64,000 nt of DNA from Lysinibacillus sp. G4S2 (GTDB lineage: Bacteria > Bacillota > Bacilli > Bacillales_A > Planococcaceae). Of the stretch, positions 36,635-45,378 are shown one piece after another. The stretch spans positions 3,290,001 through 3,354,000 of the forward strand of contig NZ_JAUCFJ010000002.1 in assembly GCF_030348505.1 (NCBI RefSeq). The letters are read 5' to 3'. The position numbers and the translations under genes were made by a program. Position 1 is the stretch's first letter. Every line of letters starts with the position of its first letter. The notes under the pieces are model-generated. The model searched no databases and was not told where the DNA came from. It saw only the letters and a list, made by a program, of their open reading frames with translations.

Positions 36635-37650
36635 TACACGTCACCTCCGTCCACTGGTGCATATACGTATTTCAAAGCATGCTCTGGCATTGCATACGGA
36701 GCAGCTTCTGCATAATCTGTTGCTTCATTCACCTCTGCCATGACACGCTCTTCAATTTCAGCACGTAGGTTTTCTGTCATCACGCCAGCATCCATTAGAT
36801 ACTTTTCAAATAACAGCACAGGATCCTTTGCCTTACCTTCCGCTATATCCTCAGCAGTTCGATATTGACGATCATCATCATCCGAAGAATGAGCTGTTAA
36901 GCGATAAGTCACTGTTTCTATTAGACTTGGACCTTCACCACTACGTGCACGATCAGCTGCTTCTTTCACAACCTTATAGACCTGTAACGGACATTTTCCA
37001 TCAACTGTAACACCTGGCATACCATAGCCAATACCGCGATCTGACACTTTCGCACAGCCTAATTGACGTTCAACTGGCACAGAAATTGCGTATTGATTGT
37101 TTTCTACCATTATAATGACTGGAAGCTTATGAACTCCTGCAAAATTCGCACCTTCATGAAAATCACCCTGGTTAGATGAACCTTCACCGAGCGTAACAAA
37201 AGTAATAAAATCCTCTTTTTGTAGACGCCCTGCAAGAGCTACCCCCACCGCGTGCGGAACTTGTGTAGTAACTGGCGAAGAGCCTGTTAAAATACGATTT
37301 TTCTTTTGTCCAAAATGACCTGGCATTTGTCGCCCACCTGAGTTTGGATCCTCTGCTTTGGCAAACGCGGATAACATCAATTCTCTTGGTGTCATTCCAA
37401 AATGTAAAACAACACCCATATCACGATAGTAAGGTGCAATATAATCTTTGTTATGATCAAGAGCAAATGCCGCTCCCACTTGTGCTGCCTCCTGTCCCTG
37501 ACAAGAAATAACAAATGGAATTTTACCAGAACGGTTTAATAACCACATACGTTCATCTAGTCTTCTTGCCATTAACATCGTTTCGAACATTGCAAGGACA
37601 TCTTCATTTGATAAACCTAAATCTTCATGCTTAATTTGAACATCTTGCAT
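36634..37650 (-). CDS. bkdAA: Branched-chain alpha-keto acid dehydrogenase E1 alpha
   Basis: 338 residues; ATG 37650 with AAAGGAG upstream. The thiamine diphosphate motif runs from GEGSSNQGDFHEGANFAG to VENNQYAIS. ISCQGQEAAQVGAAFAL and RLTAHSSDDDDRQYR (phosphorylation-loop-like region) fit the E1 alpha family. It pairs with the following beta subunit as a heterotetramer. It lies about 200 bases after the lpdV stop. Confidence 0.95.
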   Translation of the reverse strand: MQDVQIKHEDLGLSNEDVLAMFETMLMARRLDERMWLLNRSGKIPFVISCQGQEAAQVGAAFALDHNKDYIAPYYRDMGVVLHFGMTPRELMLSAFAKAEDPNSGGRQMPGHFGQKKNRILTGSSPVTTQVPHAVGVALAGRLQKEDFITFVTLGEGSSNQGDFHEGANFAGVHKLPVIIMVENNQYAISVPVERQLGCAKVSDRGIGYGMPGVTVDGKCPLQVYKVVKEAADRARSGEGPSLIETVTYRLTAHSSDDDDRQYRTAEDIAEGKAKDPVLLFEKYLMDAGVMTENLRAEIEERVMAEVNEATDYAEAAPYAMPEHALKYVYAPVDGGDV

Positions 37651-37737
37651 ACGAACACTCCTTTCGTATTGTGGAGAAATAGCTAAAGCATTTTATAGCT
37701 CTTCAGCAAAATATGTGTATTAGACTGCATATTGCAC

Positions 37738-37802
37738 GCCGGGAGGACGCTTTTTCGTAGGCATAGCTCGAGCCTCCATGCGCTTTCATTCCAACCTACT
37801 TT
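37738..37802. repeat. Dispersed-repeat fragment between lpdV and bkdAA
   Basis: GCCGGGAGGACGCTTTTTCG, then GAGCCTCC and CATTCCAACCTAC, a GC-rich degraded repeat in an AT-rich gap. Confidence 0.4.
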
Positions 37803-37847
37803 ATTAATCACGAACAGATTTTAAGTATTGACCTACTTTATATTTCC

Positions 37848-39275
37848 TTAAAAATGAATGGCGCGCTTATCGACTGCTAGAGCTGATTCCATAAGCACCT
37901 CATTAAGTGACGGATGTGGATGAATGGCCTGACTAATTTCCCACGGGGTTGCATCAAGTAATTTAGCAAGTGATGCTTCTCCAATTAAATCTGTCACATG
38001 TGGTCCTACCATATGAATACCCAAAATATCATTCGTCTCTTCATCAGCAACAATTTTTACAAAGCCATCTGTCTCTCCATTAACTAACGCTTTTCCAATC
38101 GCCTTGAATGGAACCTTACCGACCTTCAATGTATAACCTTGCTCACGTGCAGCACTTTCAGTTAAGCCAATACTTGCAACCTCAGGGTAAGAATAAACGC
38201 ATTTTGGAACCTTTAGAACATCAAGTGGCTCTGTTTTACCCATTGCAATATGCTCAATTGCAGATAACCCTTCATGTGAAGCAACATGCGCTAATTGTAA
38301 GCCACCGATTACATCGCCAATGGCATACATATGTGATTCCTTTGTTTGATACGAATCTTTGACTTTAATAAACCCATTTTCAACTTCTATTTCTGTATTC
38401 TCCAAGCCAATACCTTGTGTATTTGCCTCACGCCCTACACAAAGCAATAATTTATCAGCCTCAAATAATTCTTCCTTATCATTGACATTCGCAGAAATGA
38501 AAACGTTATCATTTTCAATTTTGAAGGTACTAGCATCTATGCGGGCATTTGTTACAATACGAACACCTCTTTTTTCCAGCTGCTTTGTCACTTCTTTGAC
38601 AATATCCGTATCCTCTGCAGGTAAAATAGATGGTCCATATTCTAATACAGTTACATAAACTCCAAAATCACAAAGCATAGAAGCCCATTCAATTCCAATA
38701 ACTCCTCCACCTACAATTAACAGTGACTTTGGCAGTTCTTCCATTTGTAGTGCATGATCAGAGTTCATCACATATTTACCGTCAACTGTTAGGCCTGCCA
38801 TTCCTCTTGGCTTAGATCCGGTTGCAATCACAACATTTGTTGGTACAAGCATTTCATTTTCATCGCCGTTAGTCATTTCAACTGAAATAGTGCCAGGCAT
38901 TGGTGAGAAAATGGACGGTCCTAAAATTCGCCCTATTCCCTGATAAACGTCTATCTTGCCTTTTTTCATCAGTGTATTCACACCTTGGCTCAATTGCTCA
39001 ACAATAGCTTGTTTCCTAGCCTGCACTTTGTCGAATTGCAATGTAACCCCTTCAATATCTACGCCATATTCAGCGGCTGTTTTATTTGCTGTACGATACA
39101 CTTCTGCACTTCGAAGTAAGGCCTTACTTGGTATACAGCCTTTATGCAAGCATGTTCCACCTAGACGTTCACGTTCGACTATGGCTGTTTTCAAGCCCAA
39201 CTGTGCAGCTCGAATCGCTGCAACATAGCCTCCTGTACCTCCACCTAAAATGACAACATCATAATTTTGAGCCAT
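37848..39275 (-). CDS. lpdV: Dihydrolipoyl dehydrogenase (E3) of the branched-chain complex
   Basis: 475 residues. FAD site VVILGGGTGGYVAAIRAAQL at the N-terminus, redox-active disulphide GGTCLHKGCIPSKALL, NAD site IVGGGVIGIEWASM, second FAD motif MYAIGDVIGGLQLAH, and active-site HPHPSLNE at the end. It reoxidises the lipoyl groups of E2 with NAD. It lies between leucine dehydrogenase and E1 alpha, as in B. subtilis apart from the missing buk. Confidence 0.94.
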   Translation of the reverse strand: MAQNYDVVILGGGTGGYVAAIRAAQLGLKTAIVERERLGGTCLHKGCIPSKALLRSAEVYRTANKTAAEYGVDIEGVTLQFDKVQARKQAIVEQLSQGVNTLMKKGKIDVYQGIGRILGPSIFSPMPGTISVEMTNGDENEMLVPTNVVIATGSKPRGMAGLTVDGKYVMNSDHALQMEELPKSLLIVGGGVIGIEWASMLCDFGVYVTVLEYGPSILPAEDTDIVKEVTKQLEKRGVRIVTNARIDASTFKIENDNVFISANVNDKEELFEADKLLLCVGREANTQGIGLENTEIEVENGFIKVKDSYQTKESHMYAIGDVIGGLQLAHVASHEGLSAIEHIAMGKTEPLDVLKVPKCVYSYPEVASIGLTESAAREQGYTLKVGKVPFKAIGKALVNGETDGFVKIVADEETNDILGIHMVGPHVTDLIGEASLAKLLDATPWEISQAIHPHPSLNEVLMESALAVDKRAIHF

Positions 39276-39444
39276 ATCGATTCCCCCTTATGAGAAAAAT
39301 GCTAATGCATCCTATTCGCTTCAATCACTAAGGTAATTTTCAAATGAGCTGTCCTTTAGCTTAAACTCATTTAAAACTATTCATTTACTATTTTAAAGGT
39401 AGAAGAAGTCGACAATGCGACTTCTTCCAACTAATATGCGGTTC

Positions 39445-40539
39445 TTAACGACCGTGTAAAATATTTTTTTCATTTTTTAAGAATTGGCTACGAGATTTTG
39501 ATACTCGAGCAATACGTTCTTCTGCTAAACGATTAGCCGCTACATATGTCGGGATTCCGTCACGTTTAGAAATAGTGAAGATTTTTTCGATACTATCATA
39601 AATGCCTTCAACTCGTTTCATCGCACGCTCATGGTTATATCCATACAATTCATCAGCTACGTTAATTACACCACCTGCATTGATAACATAATCAGGTGCG
39701 TAAACTATTCCTAATTCATGTAAATAATCACCATGACGAGAATCTTGTAATTGGTTATTGGCAGAACCAGCGATAACCTTTGCTTTTAGTTGCGGGATCG
39801 TTTCATCATTTAAAATCGCTCCTAATGCGCAAGGTGAGAAAATATCAACTTCCTGTGAATAGATTTCCTCTGGTGCCACAGCAGTCGCATCAAAATCATT
39901 CACAACTCGATCAATTGCCGCTTGATTAATATCTGTAACAACAAGTTTTGCCCCCTCATTATGTAAGTACTCGCAAAGCTTGTAAGCGACATTTCCTAGT
40001 CCTTGTACTGAAATTGTACGTCCCTCTAGTGAATCAGATCCAAATGCTTCTTTTGCCGCTGCTTTCATACCACGGTAAACTCCATAAGCAGTTACTGGAG
40101 ATGGGTTTCCTGATGATCCAAAAGCCGGGGAAATTCCCGTTACATAATTTGTTTCCTCATGAATTAAATCCATATCTGACACTGTTGTACCAACGTCTTC
40201 TGCTGTAATATAGCGACCGTTAAGCCCTTGAATGAACCGCCCTAGTGCACGGAACATTTCTTCATTTTTATCTTTAAATGGGTCACCGATAATGACCGTT
40301 TTTCCACCGCCAAGGTTTAAACCAGCTGCAGCATTTTTATAGGTCATCCCTCGTGCTAAACGCAATGCATCCTCAATCGCATTTTCTTCTGATGCATATG
40401 TCCACATACGTGCCCCACCTAGTGCTGGTCCAAGTGTTGTGTCATGGATAGCGATAATCGCTTTTAACCCTGATGCCTCGTCTTGGCAAAATACCAATTG
40501 TTCATAATCATACTTTTCCATATACTTGAAGATTTCCAT
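39445..40539 (-). CDS. bcd: Leucine dehydrogenase
   Basis: 364 residues from ATG 40539, with AAAGGGG upstream; the 17-codon upstream extension would cover that site. Catalytic lysine in [14 protein letters not shown], a substrate loop [10 protein letters not shown], and NAD-binding [15 protein letters not shown]. It oxidatively deaminates leucine, valine and isoleucine to the keto acids used by the Bkd complex. The length equals that of the well-studied Lysinibacillus sphaericus enzyme. It is the first gene of the operon because ptb and bkdR are missing. Confidence 0.95.
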   Translation of the reverse strand: MEIFKYMEKYDYEQLVFCQDEASGLKAIIAIHDTTLGPALGGARMWTYASEENAIEDALRLARGMTYKNAAAGLNLGGGKTVIIGDPFKDKNEEMFRALGRFIQGLNGRYITAEDVGTTVSDMDLIHEETNYVTGISPAFGSSGNPSPVTAYGVYRGMKAAAKEAFGSDSLEGRTISVQGLGNVAYKLCEYLHNEGAKLVVTDINQAAIDRVVNDFDATAVAPEEIYSQEVDIFSPCALGAILNDETIPQLKAKVIAGSANNQLQDSRHGDYLHELGIVYAPDYVINAGGVINVADELYGYNHERAMKRVEGIYDSIEKIFTISKRDGIPTYVAANRLAEERIARVSKSRSQFLKNEKNILHGR

Positions 40540-40597
40540 GAAAACTCGCCCCTTTGCTTTGGAAAGTGCATCCCCAAATGCCCATCCCAATTAAGTA

Positions 40598-40757
40598 ATA
40601 ATTAGTGTATCAATTATGCCTCGGCATAATTGCGTCCGGAATCGGCTTTGTGCTTGCACAAAGAATTCCTTTCCGATTCCGTGACATCCGCCGGAGGCTT
40701 TAAATTCTTTTAGCAGGTGTTTGGACACCTGCTGAAAGAATTTAAAATTGTTTAACA
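40598..40757 (-). promoter_or_regulatory. Hairpin-rich leader upstream of leucine dehydrogenase
   Basis: Three stems in a row. 40611-40632 has CAATTATGCC / GGCATAATTG. 40638-40680 has GGAATCGG / CCGATTCC enclosing CTTTGTGC / GCACAAAG. 40699-40746 has TTTAAATTCTTT and AGCAGGTGT pairing with ACACCTGCT and AAAGAATTTAAA around a TTGG loop. The order could be an RNA leader with a terminator-like hairpin, or a scar left by loss of the upstream bkd genes. It matches no riboswitch I know. Confidence 0.55.
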
Positions 40758-40907
40758 ATGGATAATATTGCTCCATTTAATTTTACAATACTGACAATTT
40801 CACAATTTCGCAACTATTATTACACATTCTTGTTTAAGAAAGAATTTTCTAAACATTCAGTTATGGAAAGTGGTTTATTTTTTACTTATTGCGAGGTTCA
40901 AGCTTCC

Positions 40908-40935
40908 TTGACATTCCAATATCCACAGGTACAAT
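40908..40935 (+). promoter_or_regulatory. SigA-type promoter of the DUF2627 gene
   Basis: Perfect TTGACA at 40908, a 16-base spacer, and TACAAT at 40930. Confidence 0.65.
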
Positions 40936-40962
40936 TAAACTTAGGTATAAGGAGGGACATGC

Positions 40963-41199
40963 ATGGCTCGTTTTGCTGCATTTATTGTAATGCTTATTCC
41001 AGGTCTTATGGCTGCAGGTGGCATTAAATTCATGCGTGATACATTATTTGGTAAGCTCATCTCACCTTTCCCATTTTTATGGCTCCAATTCGTCGTTGGC
41101 GTTATTTTCTTTGTTATTGGCTTTGGCTTTTTCGCAGGATTTTTACTTCATCGCGATCGAAAAAATGGAAAAGTGGCACCGCGCTTCCAAAAAAAATAA
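40963..41199 (+). CDS. yqzF: DUF2627 small membrane protein, YqzF-like
   Basis: 78 residues; ATG 40963 with AAGGAGG 7 bases upstream. Two hydrophobic helices (FAAFIVMLIPGLMAAGGIKF and LWLQFVVGVIFFVIGFGFFA) and a basic tail. Function unknown. In B. subtilis yqzF sits between bkdR and yqiK; here the same neighbour (a phosphodiesterase gene) follows, so the family call is supported by order. Confidence 0.82.
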   Translation: MARFAAFIVMLIPGLMAAGGIKFMRDTLFGKLISPFPFLWLQFVVGVIFFVIGFGFFAGFLLHRDRKNGKVAPRFQKK

Positions 41200-41250
41200 A
41201 AATAGCTATCCAAATAAGTCTCAACAGACTTACTGGATAGCTATTTTTAT
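41199..41250. terminator. Terminator after yqzF
   Basis: AAAAATAGCTATCCA and AAGTCT pair with AGACTT and TGGATAGCTATTTTT around a CAAC loop. Confidence 0.85.
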
Positions 41251-41268
41251 TTTCATTCAGCTCATGTT

Positions 41269-41525
41269 TCTGTAGCGAAAGCCAGCGGCAGCTACAGTTT
41301 TTTGTCTGTGCGAAAGCGCAGTGCTAACGTAGCGTCAGCAACAATTGTTTTCTGTGCGAAAGCGAAGTGTTAACGTAGCGTCAGCAACAATTGTTTTCTG
41401 TGCGAAAGCGAAGTGTTAACGTAGCGTCAGCAACAATTGTTTTCTGTGCGAAAGCGAAGTGTTAACGTAGCGTCAGCAACATTTGTTTTCTGTAGCGAAA
41501 GCGCAGTGGCAGCTACAATAACGCC
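41269..41525. repeat. Tandem array of a 46-bp GC-rich repeat
   Basis: Units starting TCTG lie at 41305, 41351, 41397 and 41443, exactly 46 bases apart: TCTGTGCGAAAGCGAAGTGT, then TAACGTAGCGTCAGCAACAA, then TTGTTT. Diverged boundary units at 41269 and 41489 begin TCTGTAGCGAAAGC and end CAGCTACA. Copies differ at only a few bases. There are no spacers, so this is not CRISPR. The same motif occurs in the elements at 12080, 20301 and 44438. Confidence 0.9.
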
Positions 41526-41539
41526 AAGTCAAAAATTGA

Positions 41540-42265
41540 TTAACGTTGCTGTTTCGCTATTACTTTATCAGGATAATCAGTAATCCAACCTATTACAGAA
41601 GGATGTGGATTCGATAAAAATGTTTCATTACCATCAATCGCATAAAAACGACATGCTTTACCACTCGCTACACATGCCTCTAAATATCTTGGTTTATAAT
41701 ATCTCTTATGCATATGCACGCTGTCAATAGCTTTATAATCACTGAGCAAATCCCATTTTACCTTCTTTGTTGCGATAAGTGCTGTTTCGTATTCCGGTTT
41801 ATATTGCTTCACAATCTCCATTAGCTCGTAGTGAAACGATGAAAAATGACTACCAACAGGTAAAGTAAGATCCTTAAGTATTTGAATAAGTGCGTTTTTA
41901 TTATCAAGAACTGTCGATTTCAATTCGATATTAAGCGGTAGCTGTTGTGAATTTGCCCATGCTAAAACTACATCAAACGTTGGAATTTTATACGTTGAAA
42001 ATAATCGTCTCCACGGCTTCCCAAGTTTAAAGCTTAGTAGCTCTTCTAACGTACATTCATTCACTAGTTTATTGATGCCAACCAATCTTGATAGCTGTGG
42101 ATCATGATATACAACTGGAATTCCTTCTTTTGAAAATTGGATATCTAATTCAATCCCATCTGCCCCTAACTCTAATGCCTTTTCAAAAGCTCTGAAGCTA
42201 TTTTCAAGTGCATACGCTGAAGCCCCACGATGTGCAAATACAGGAATGAAAGACTCACTAGACAT
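41540..42265 (-). CDS. Glycerophosphodiester phosphodiesterase, YqiK-like
   Basis: 241 residues. GDPD barrel motifs: FAHRGASAYALENS, GADGIELDIQFSKEG and VVYHDPQLSRLVG supply the His, Glu and Asp residues for metal binding and catalysis; LNIELKS follows. There is no signal peptide, so it acts in the cytosol on glycerophosphodiesters from phospholipid turnover. Its start overlaps the end of the DUF342 gene by 8 bases, so the two are coupled. Confidence 0.9.
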   Translation of the reverse strand: MSSESFIPVFAHRGASAYALENSFRAFEKALELGADGIELDIQFSKEGIPVVYHDPQLSRLVGINKLVNECTLEELLSFKLGKPWRRLFSTYKIPTFDVVLAWANSQQLPLNIELKSTVLDNKNALIQILKDLTLPVGSHFSSFHYELMEIVKQYKPEYETALIATKKVKWDLLSDYKAIDSVHMHKRYYKPRYLEACVASGKACRFYAIDGNETFLSNPHPSVIGWITDYPDKVIAKQQR

Positions 42266-43829
42266 TCAACTCACCAAATTCGATAAGGAATTTACCATTT
42301 GTCATTTTACTTAATAAGGATGATTTTTTGCCAATTTGAATATTGGTACCAGGATGAGCTTCCTTTGTCACAATAATTTCTTCTTTTCCAGCATGACGCA
42401 TTTCATCCATCATTAGTTTAATTTCACGATCAATTGTCGCTGCCTCAGCTTTCAATTTGTTTAACCCTTGTTTTGTTTCTTCAAATGTAGCTATTTGTTC
42501 CTTAGACATTTGGCTAAGGAATGGTAGTAAGCTTTTAATTTTCTCCTCGTGCTCTGAAATTTGTGATTGCAGCTGCTTAAGCTGCGTTGCCTTTTCTTGT
42601 ATAATGGAATAGTTTTCCTGTTTGTTGACACTTTCGATGATTAAATCAGTTCGACGCTCTAAACGATTTCCTGTGATGGCAGTGACGATTGTATTCTTGG
42701 CGACGGCACGACCTCCAATTATTTTCCCTTTTCGTTCGTCCACAAAGATAGAATGTGCAGAGAGCTGTGATCCCAATGCATAAGATCCTATATGAATACT
42801 GTCAGCCGCTAGTAAATTCGCCTCATTAACATGCTTGACGAAAATATTGCCGCCTGCCTCTACAAGAGTTGATCCTAGGCCAAAAATTCCTCCTCGAATG
42901 TAGACATCCCCTTCAATGGATTTAATTAGTTTGGCACCGCTTACACCTTCAGCACCTTCGATGGAAATATCACCAGTAGCAATGACTGTATAGCCAGATG
43001 TAACTGTTCCTTTAATGCTTAGAGAGCCATCAAATTCGAGATTCCCTGTTTCAACGCCAACATCTCCATTAATTGGTAAATGTCTATTAACACCAATCAG
43101 GCCCTTGACATCATCTAATACACCAGCTATTTTTGAACGGATGACAACTATTCCTTCCTCTTCCACTTCATAAGCTGATTTTTTATCGTATCGTATAGGA
43201 AAATCACGACCTGGTACAGCAGCCATAATTTCGCCTAGTACATTTTTTCCTGGTTTACCTAATGTCGCAGGGATTTTCTCGCCTAGCCACGAACCCTCAG
43301 AAATTTCAGAAATAAAGTTCATGTCGTAATAATCCGCTTTCCCATCTTCGCGAATTACTGGCTTTCTCTCCGGTTTAGGTAAATATGTAATTTGTGCATC
43401 TGTTCCTGTTACAGGCGGTGTTCCTTGTGCAATTAAAAATGCTTTTCCTGGTTCAACTTCGGAAATATTGAAATCTAAAATCCCTTGAACAATTCCTTCG
43501 TTTTCGAGTGTTTCCAAAATTTGTTGCGTTAATTTTTCTTTATTCTTTTGAATATAATCATGTGTTTCATATATAAATATAGAGGCAGACATTTTATCTC
43601 GTGCAATTTCTGCTTCAACATTTGGAAGCCAACGACCAATTTCAACAGGGCTTGTGCTTTCTGTTGCTAAAACATTCTTTAATATAGAAAAATTAGACAA
43701 TTTAAGTCGGGGATGACTTCTTAAAATATGATCAAATTCTTTTAATGGAAAACCAGCACTGTAAGTAAGCATAAATACCTTGCCATTTTCTTCTGATATT
43801 TCGAAGTTATCATTTCGAACTAGTATCAA
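42258..43829 (-). CDS. DUF342/FapA-family polymer-forming protein
   Basis: 523 residues; TTG start at 43829 with a strong AAGGAGGA 7 bases upstream. The middle (about 175-390) is a repeating beta-helix with short turns (VGVETGNLEFDGSLSIKGTV, VYIRGGIFGLGSTLVEAGGN), as in DUF342. Residues 395-470 are a coiled coil (QEKATQLKQLQSQISEHEEK). The family includes flagellar assembly protein A of Vibrio and uncharacterised Bacillus proteins; its job here is unknown. Confidence 0.8.
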   Translation of the reverse strand: MILVRNDNFEISEENGKVFMLTYSAGFPLKEFDHILRSHPRLKLSNFSILKNVLATESTSPVEIGRWLPNVEAEIARDKMSASIFIYETHDYIQKNKEKLTQQILETLENEGIVQGILDFNISEVEPGKAFLIAQGTPPVTGTDAQITYLPKPERKPVIREDGKADYYDMNFISEISEGSWLGEKIPATLGKPGKNVLGEIMAAVPGRDFPIRYDKKSAYEVEEEGIVVIRSKIAGVLDDVKGLIGVNRHLPINGDVGVETGNLEFDGSLSIKGTVTSGYTVIATGDISIEGAEGVSGAKLIKSIEGDVYIRGGIFGLGSTLVEAGGNIFVKHVNEANLLAADSIHIGSYALGSQLSAHSIFVDERKGKIIGGRAVAKNTIVTAITGNRLERRTDLIIESVNKQENYSIIQEKATQLKQLQSQISEHEEKIKSLLPFLSQMSKEQIATFEETKQGLNKLKAEAATIDREIKLMMDEMRHAGKEEIIVTKEAHPGTNIQIGKKSSLLSKMTNGKFLIEFGELNV

Positions 43830-44148
43830 GCTATTTCCTCCTTCCCTCTAACTGTAAGTATATACAATCTATTTACATTTGTTTAGAGACAATTGTCACT
43901 ACTGACAAAGAAAATACAACTACTTTATCAGTAAAACATCCACCTACACATTCCATTTTTCACATATACATTGGTCAATATTAACTATAACAAAGGAATG
44001 TTTTTACATGATATTCAAATTTTTTCCTAAACAACTATTTGAATCAACTGTGAATAATAGGGAGATTTACTAAATCTTTAATTAATTTATACGATATGTA
44101 ATATTTCTATCATAATTTTTATAAGCCTGTATAAGCCTTCAATACTAC
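43830..44148. other. Non-coding stretch upstream of the DUF342 gene
   Basis: AT-rich, with no gene-like frame or recognised element. It holds the upstream region of the minus-strand DUF342 gene. Confidence 0.5.
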
Positions 44149-44197
44149 AAATACGCCTGTATAGACAGTTTACGAACTGCTTATACAGGCGTATTGA
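44149..44197. terminator. Terminator-like hairpin
   Basis: AATACGCCTGTATA / TATACAGGCGTATT perfect 14-bp stem, with a nested CAGTT / AACTG stem. It is 10 bases past the stop of the small gene at 44207. Confidence 0.75.
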
Positions 44198-44206
44198 ATA
44201 AAACCA

Positions 44207-44404
44207 CTAGCGTATATCGCCGGTAAATAAAGTCTCTATGCGAATATGACCACCTAGTTGTTCGACATTTAGGAGTTGATCTCGCGTCATATAGTAAATG
44301 TTCATGCTTCCATTAATTCCTAGTCGAACTTCAAATAAATTGTCTTCTATCTGCGTTATCTCTAACGAATTGTTTTCGTCAAGTTGAAAGTTTACGCTTT
44401 TCAT
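44207..44404 (-). CDS. Small hypothetical protein
   Basis: 65 residues, ATG 44404 with GGGTGAT upstream, ending at a strong hairpin. It is predicted beta-rich and acidic (SLEITQIEDNLFEVRLGING, IYYMTRDQLLNVEQLGGHI), with no signal peptide or membrane segment. I do not recognise the family; the context gives no clue. Confidence 0.55.
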   Translation of the reverse strand: MKSVNFQLDENNSLEITQIEDNLFEVRLGINGSMNIYYMTRDQLLNVEQLGGHIRIETLFTGDIR

Positions 44405-44437
44405 ATGTGATCACCCGTTTAAATTATAACGGATTAT

Positions 44438-44731
44438 CAGGCGTGTTGATTAACCATTTTTATACATTCAAAGAGGCTGATTTCCGCTACGGGCTACTCG
44501 CTTTGCCGCTGACGCTTCGCTTTCGCGCAGAGCAAGGCTTCCTGCGGGCGAGCGTCGAGCCGCTTCCTCCGCTCTGCTCCGTGCAGGGTCTCGTCTGTCT
44601 CGCTTTCCCGCGGGAGTCGAGTAGCCCTACGCTACAATCAGTTAAAATGGAAATATATTGGCAAAGCGGTAACAAAAAAATCCTTTTACCACTCAATAAT
44701 AAACCTATTTTTTTCCTAATCAACACGCTTG
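44438..44731. mobile_element. MITE-like element, 294 bp, complete copy 3
   Basis: Ends CAGGCGTGTTGATTAACC and, from the other side, CAAGCGTGTTGATTAGG. Perfect 9-bp direct repeats, ACGGATTAT, flank it at 44429-44437 and 44732-44740. The core holds GGGCTACTCGCTTTGCCGCT, the inverted motif CGCTTTCGCGCAGAGC, and GAGTCGAGTAGCCCTACG. It is about 90% like copy 1 over the outer arms, judged by eye. It carries no credible gene. Confidence 0.9.
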
Positions 44732-44740
44732 ACGGATTAT

Positions 44741-45000
44741 TAATTCCTATGTATTAAAAATTGGAGAGCCTGATAAGTACCAATATTTAGCCAAATAAAG
44801 GGGGTTTCTCCATGCTACTGATTATTAGTCTTCACCAACCGGGCTTTTACGGGCAGTTCATCTCCCTCTTTACTTTCGCTGTAGGTAGAAGTCTTGTTCC
44901 TGACACCTCGCTTTCCGTAACAGATATATTACTGTCCATTAATGCGAGACAAAAACGATCAACAGCTTATATGTAAACAGTTGACCGCTATTATTTATAA
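44741..45000 (+). other. Short stretch with one doubtful small frame
   Basis: A 54-codon frame (ATG 44812 to 44976, GGGGG upstream) reads SLHQPGFYGQFISLFTFAVG. It has no family I know. The reverse strand over the same bases also reads plausibly (GDELPVKARLVKTNN), so it may be an insertion-sequence relic. Confidence 0.25.
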
Positions 45001-45378
45001 CTAGCCTAATACATATTCTGCTAATACACTTTGAACTTTATAGATGTTAGTCGATTTATTAAAGTTTTTCTGTATTGGTAACTGACTACTTGAAACCCAA
45101 ATTTTTAATTCAGCATCTAAATCAAATGTTCCCGCAGTTTCAACTGAAAAATGAAGAATATTCTTATATGGAATTGAATGATATTCCGTTTTCTTGCCAG
45201 TTACTCCTTGTTTATCGATTAAGATAAGTCTTTTATCCGTAAAAACAAAGATATCCCTTATAATTTTATATGCATTCTTAATAGTTTCATTGGGTATTAA
45301 TAAATCTTTAACTTCTTCCTGTAATTTTTCAAAATTTACTTCGCTTGCATTACCAATTAATCCATCAAATAACCCCAT
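45001..45378 (-). CDS. PH-domain protein (bacterial Pleckstrin-homology type)
   Basis: 125 residues from ATG 45378, with GGGGGG 5 bases upstream. After an N-terminal helix (FDGLIGNASEVNFEKLQEEV), residues 35-120 have the bPH pattern: IRDIFVFTDKRLILIDKQG, EYHSIPYKNILHFSVETAG and LKIWVSSS. Such domains are common in small Bacillus and phage proteins; the ligand is unknown. A weak hairpin at about 45465-45502 lies upstream of it. Confidence 0.75.
   Translation of the reverse strand: MGLFDGLIGNASEVNFEKLQEEVKDLLIPNETIKNAYKIIRDIFVFTDKRLILIDKQGVTGKKTEYHSIPYKNILHFSVETAGTFDLDAELKIWVSSSQLPIQKNFNKSTNIYKVQSVLAEYVLG

Noticed and set aside
40540..40760. SigL (-12/-24) promoter for leucine dehydrogenase
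   Set aside because: Looked for TGGCAC with TTGCA spacing because the B. subtilis operon uses it; not found.
40758..41027. 89-codon frame upstream of and overlapping yqzF
   Set aside because: Contains the promoter and ribosome binding site of yqzF and has no protein pattern.
41269..41525. CRISPR array
   Set aside because: The 46-bp units are contiguous with no unique spacers, and no cas gene is near.
44407..44757. 116-codon frame
   Set aside because: Lies within the MITE-like element copy 3.
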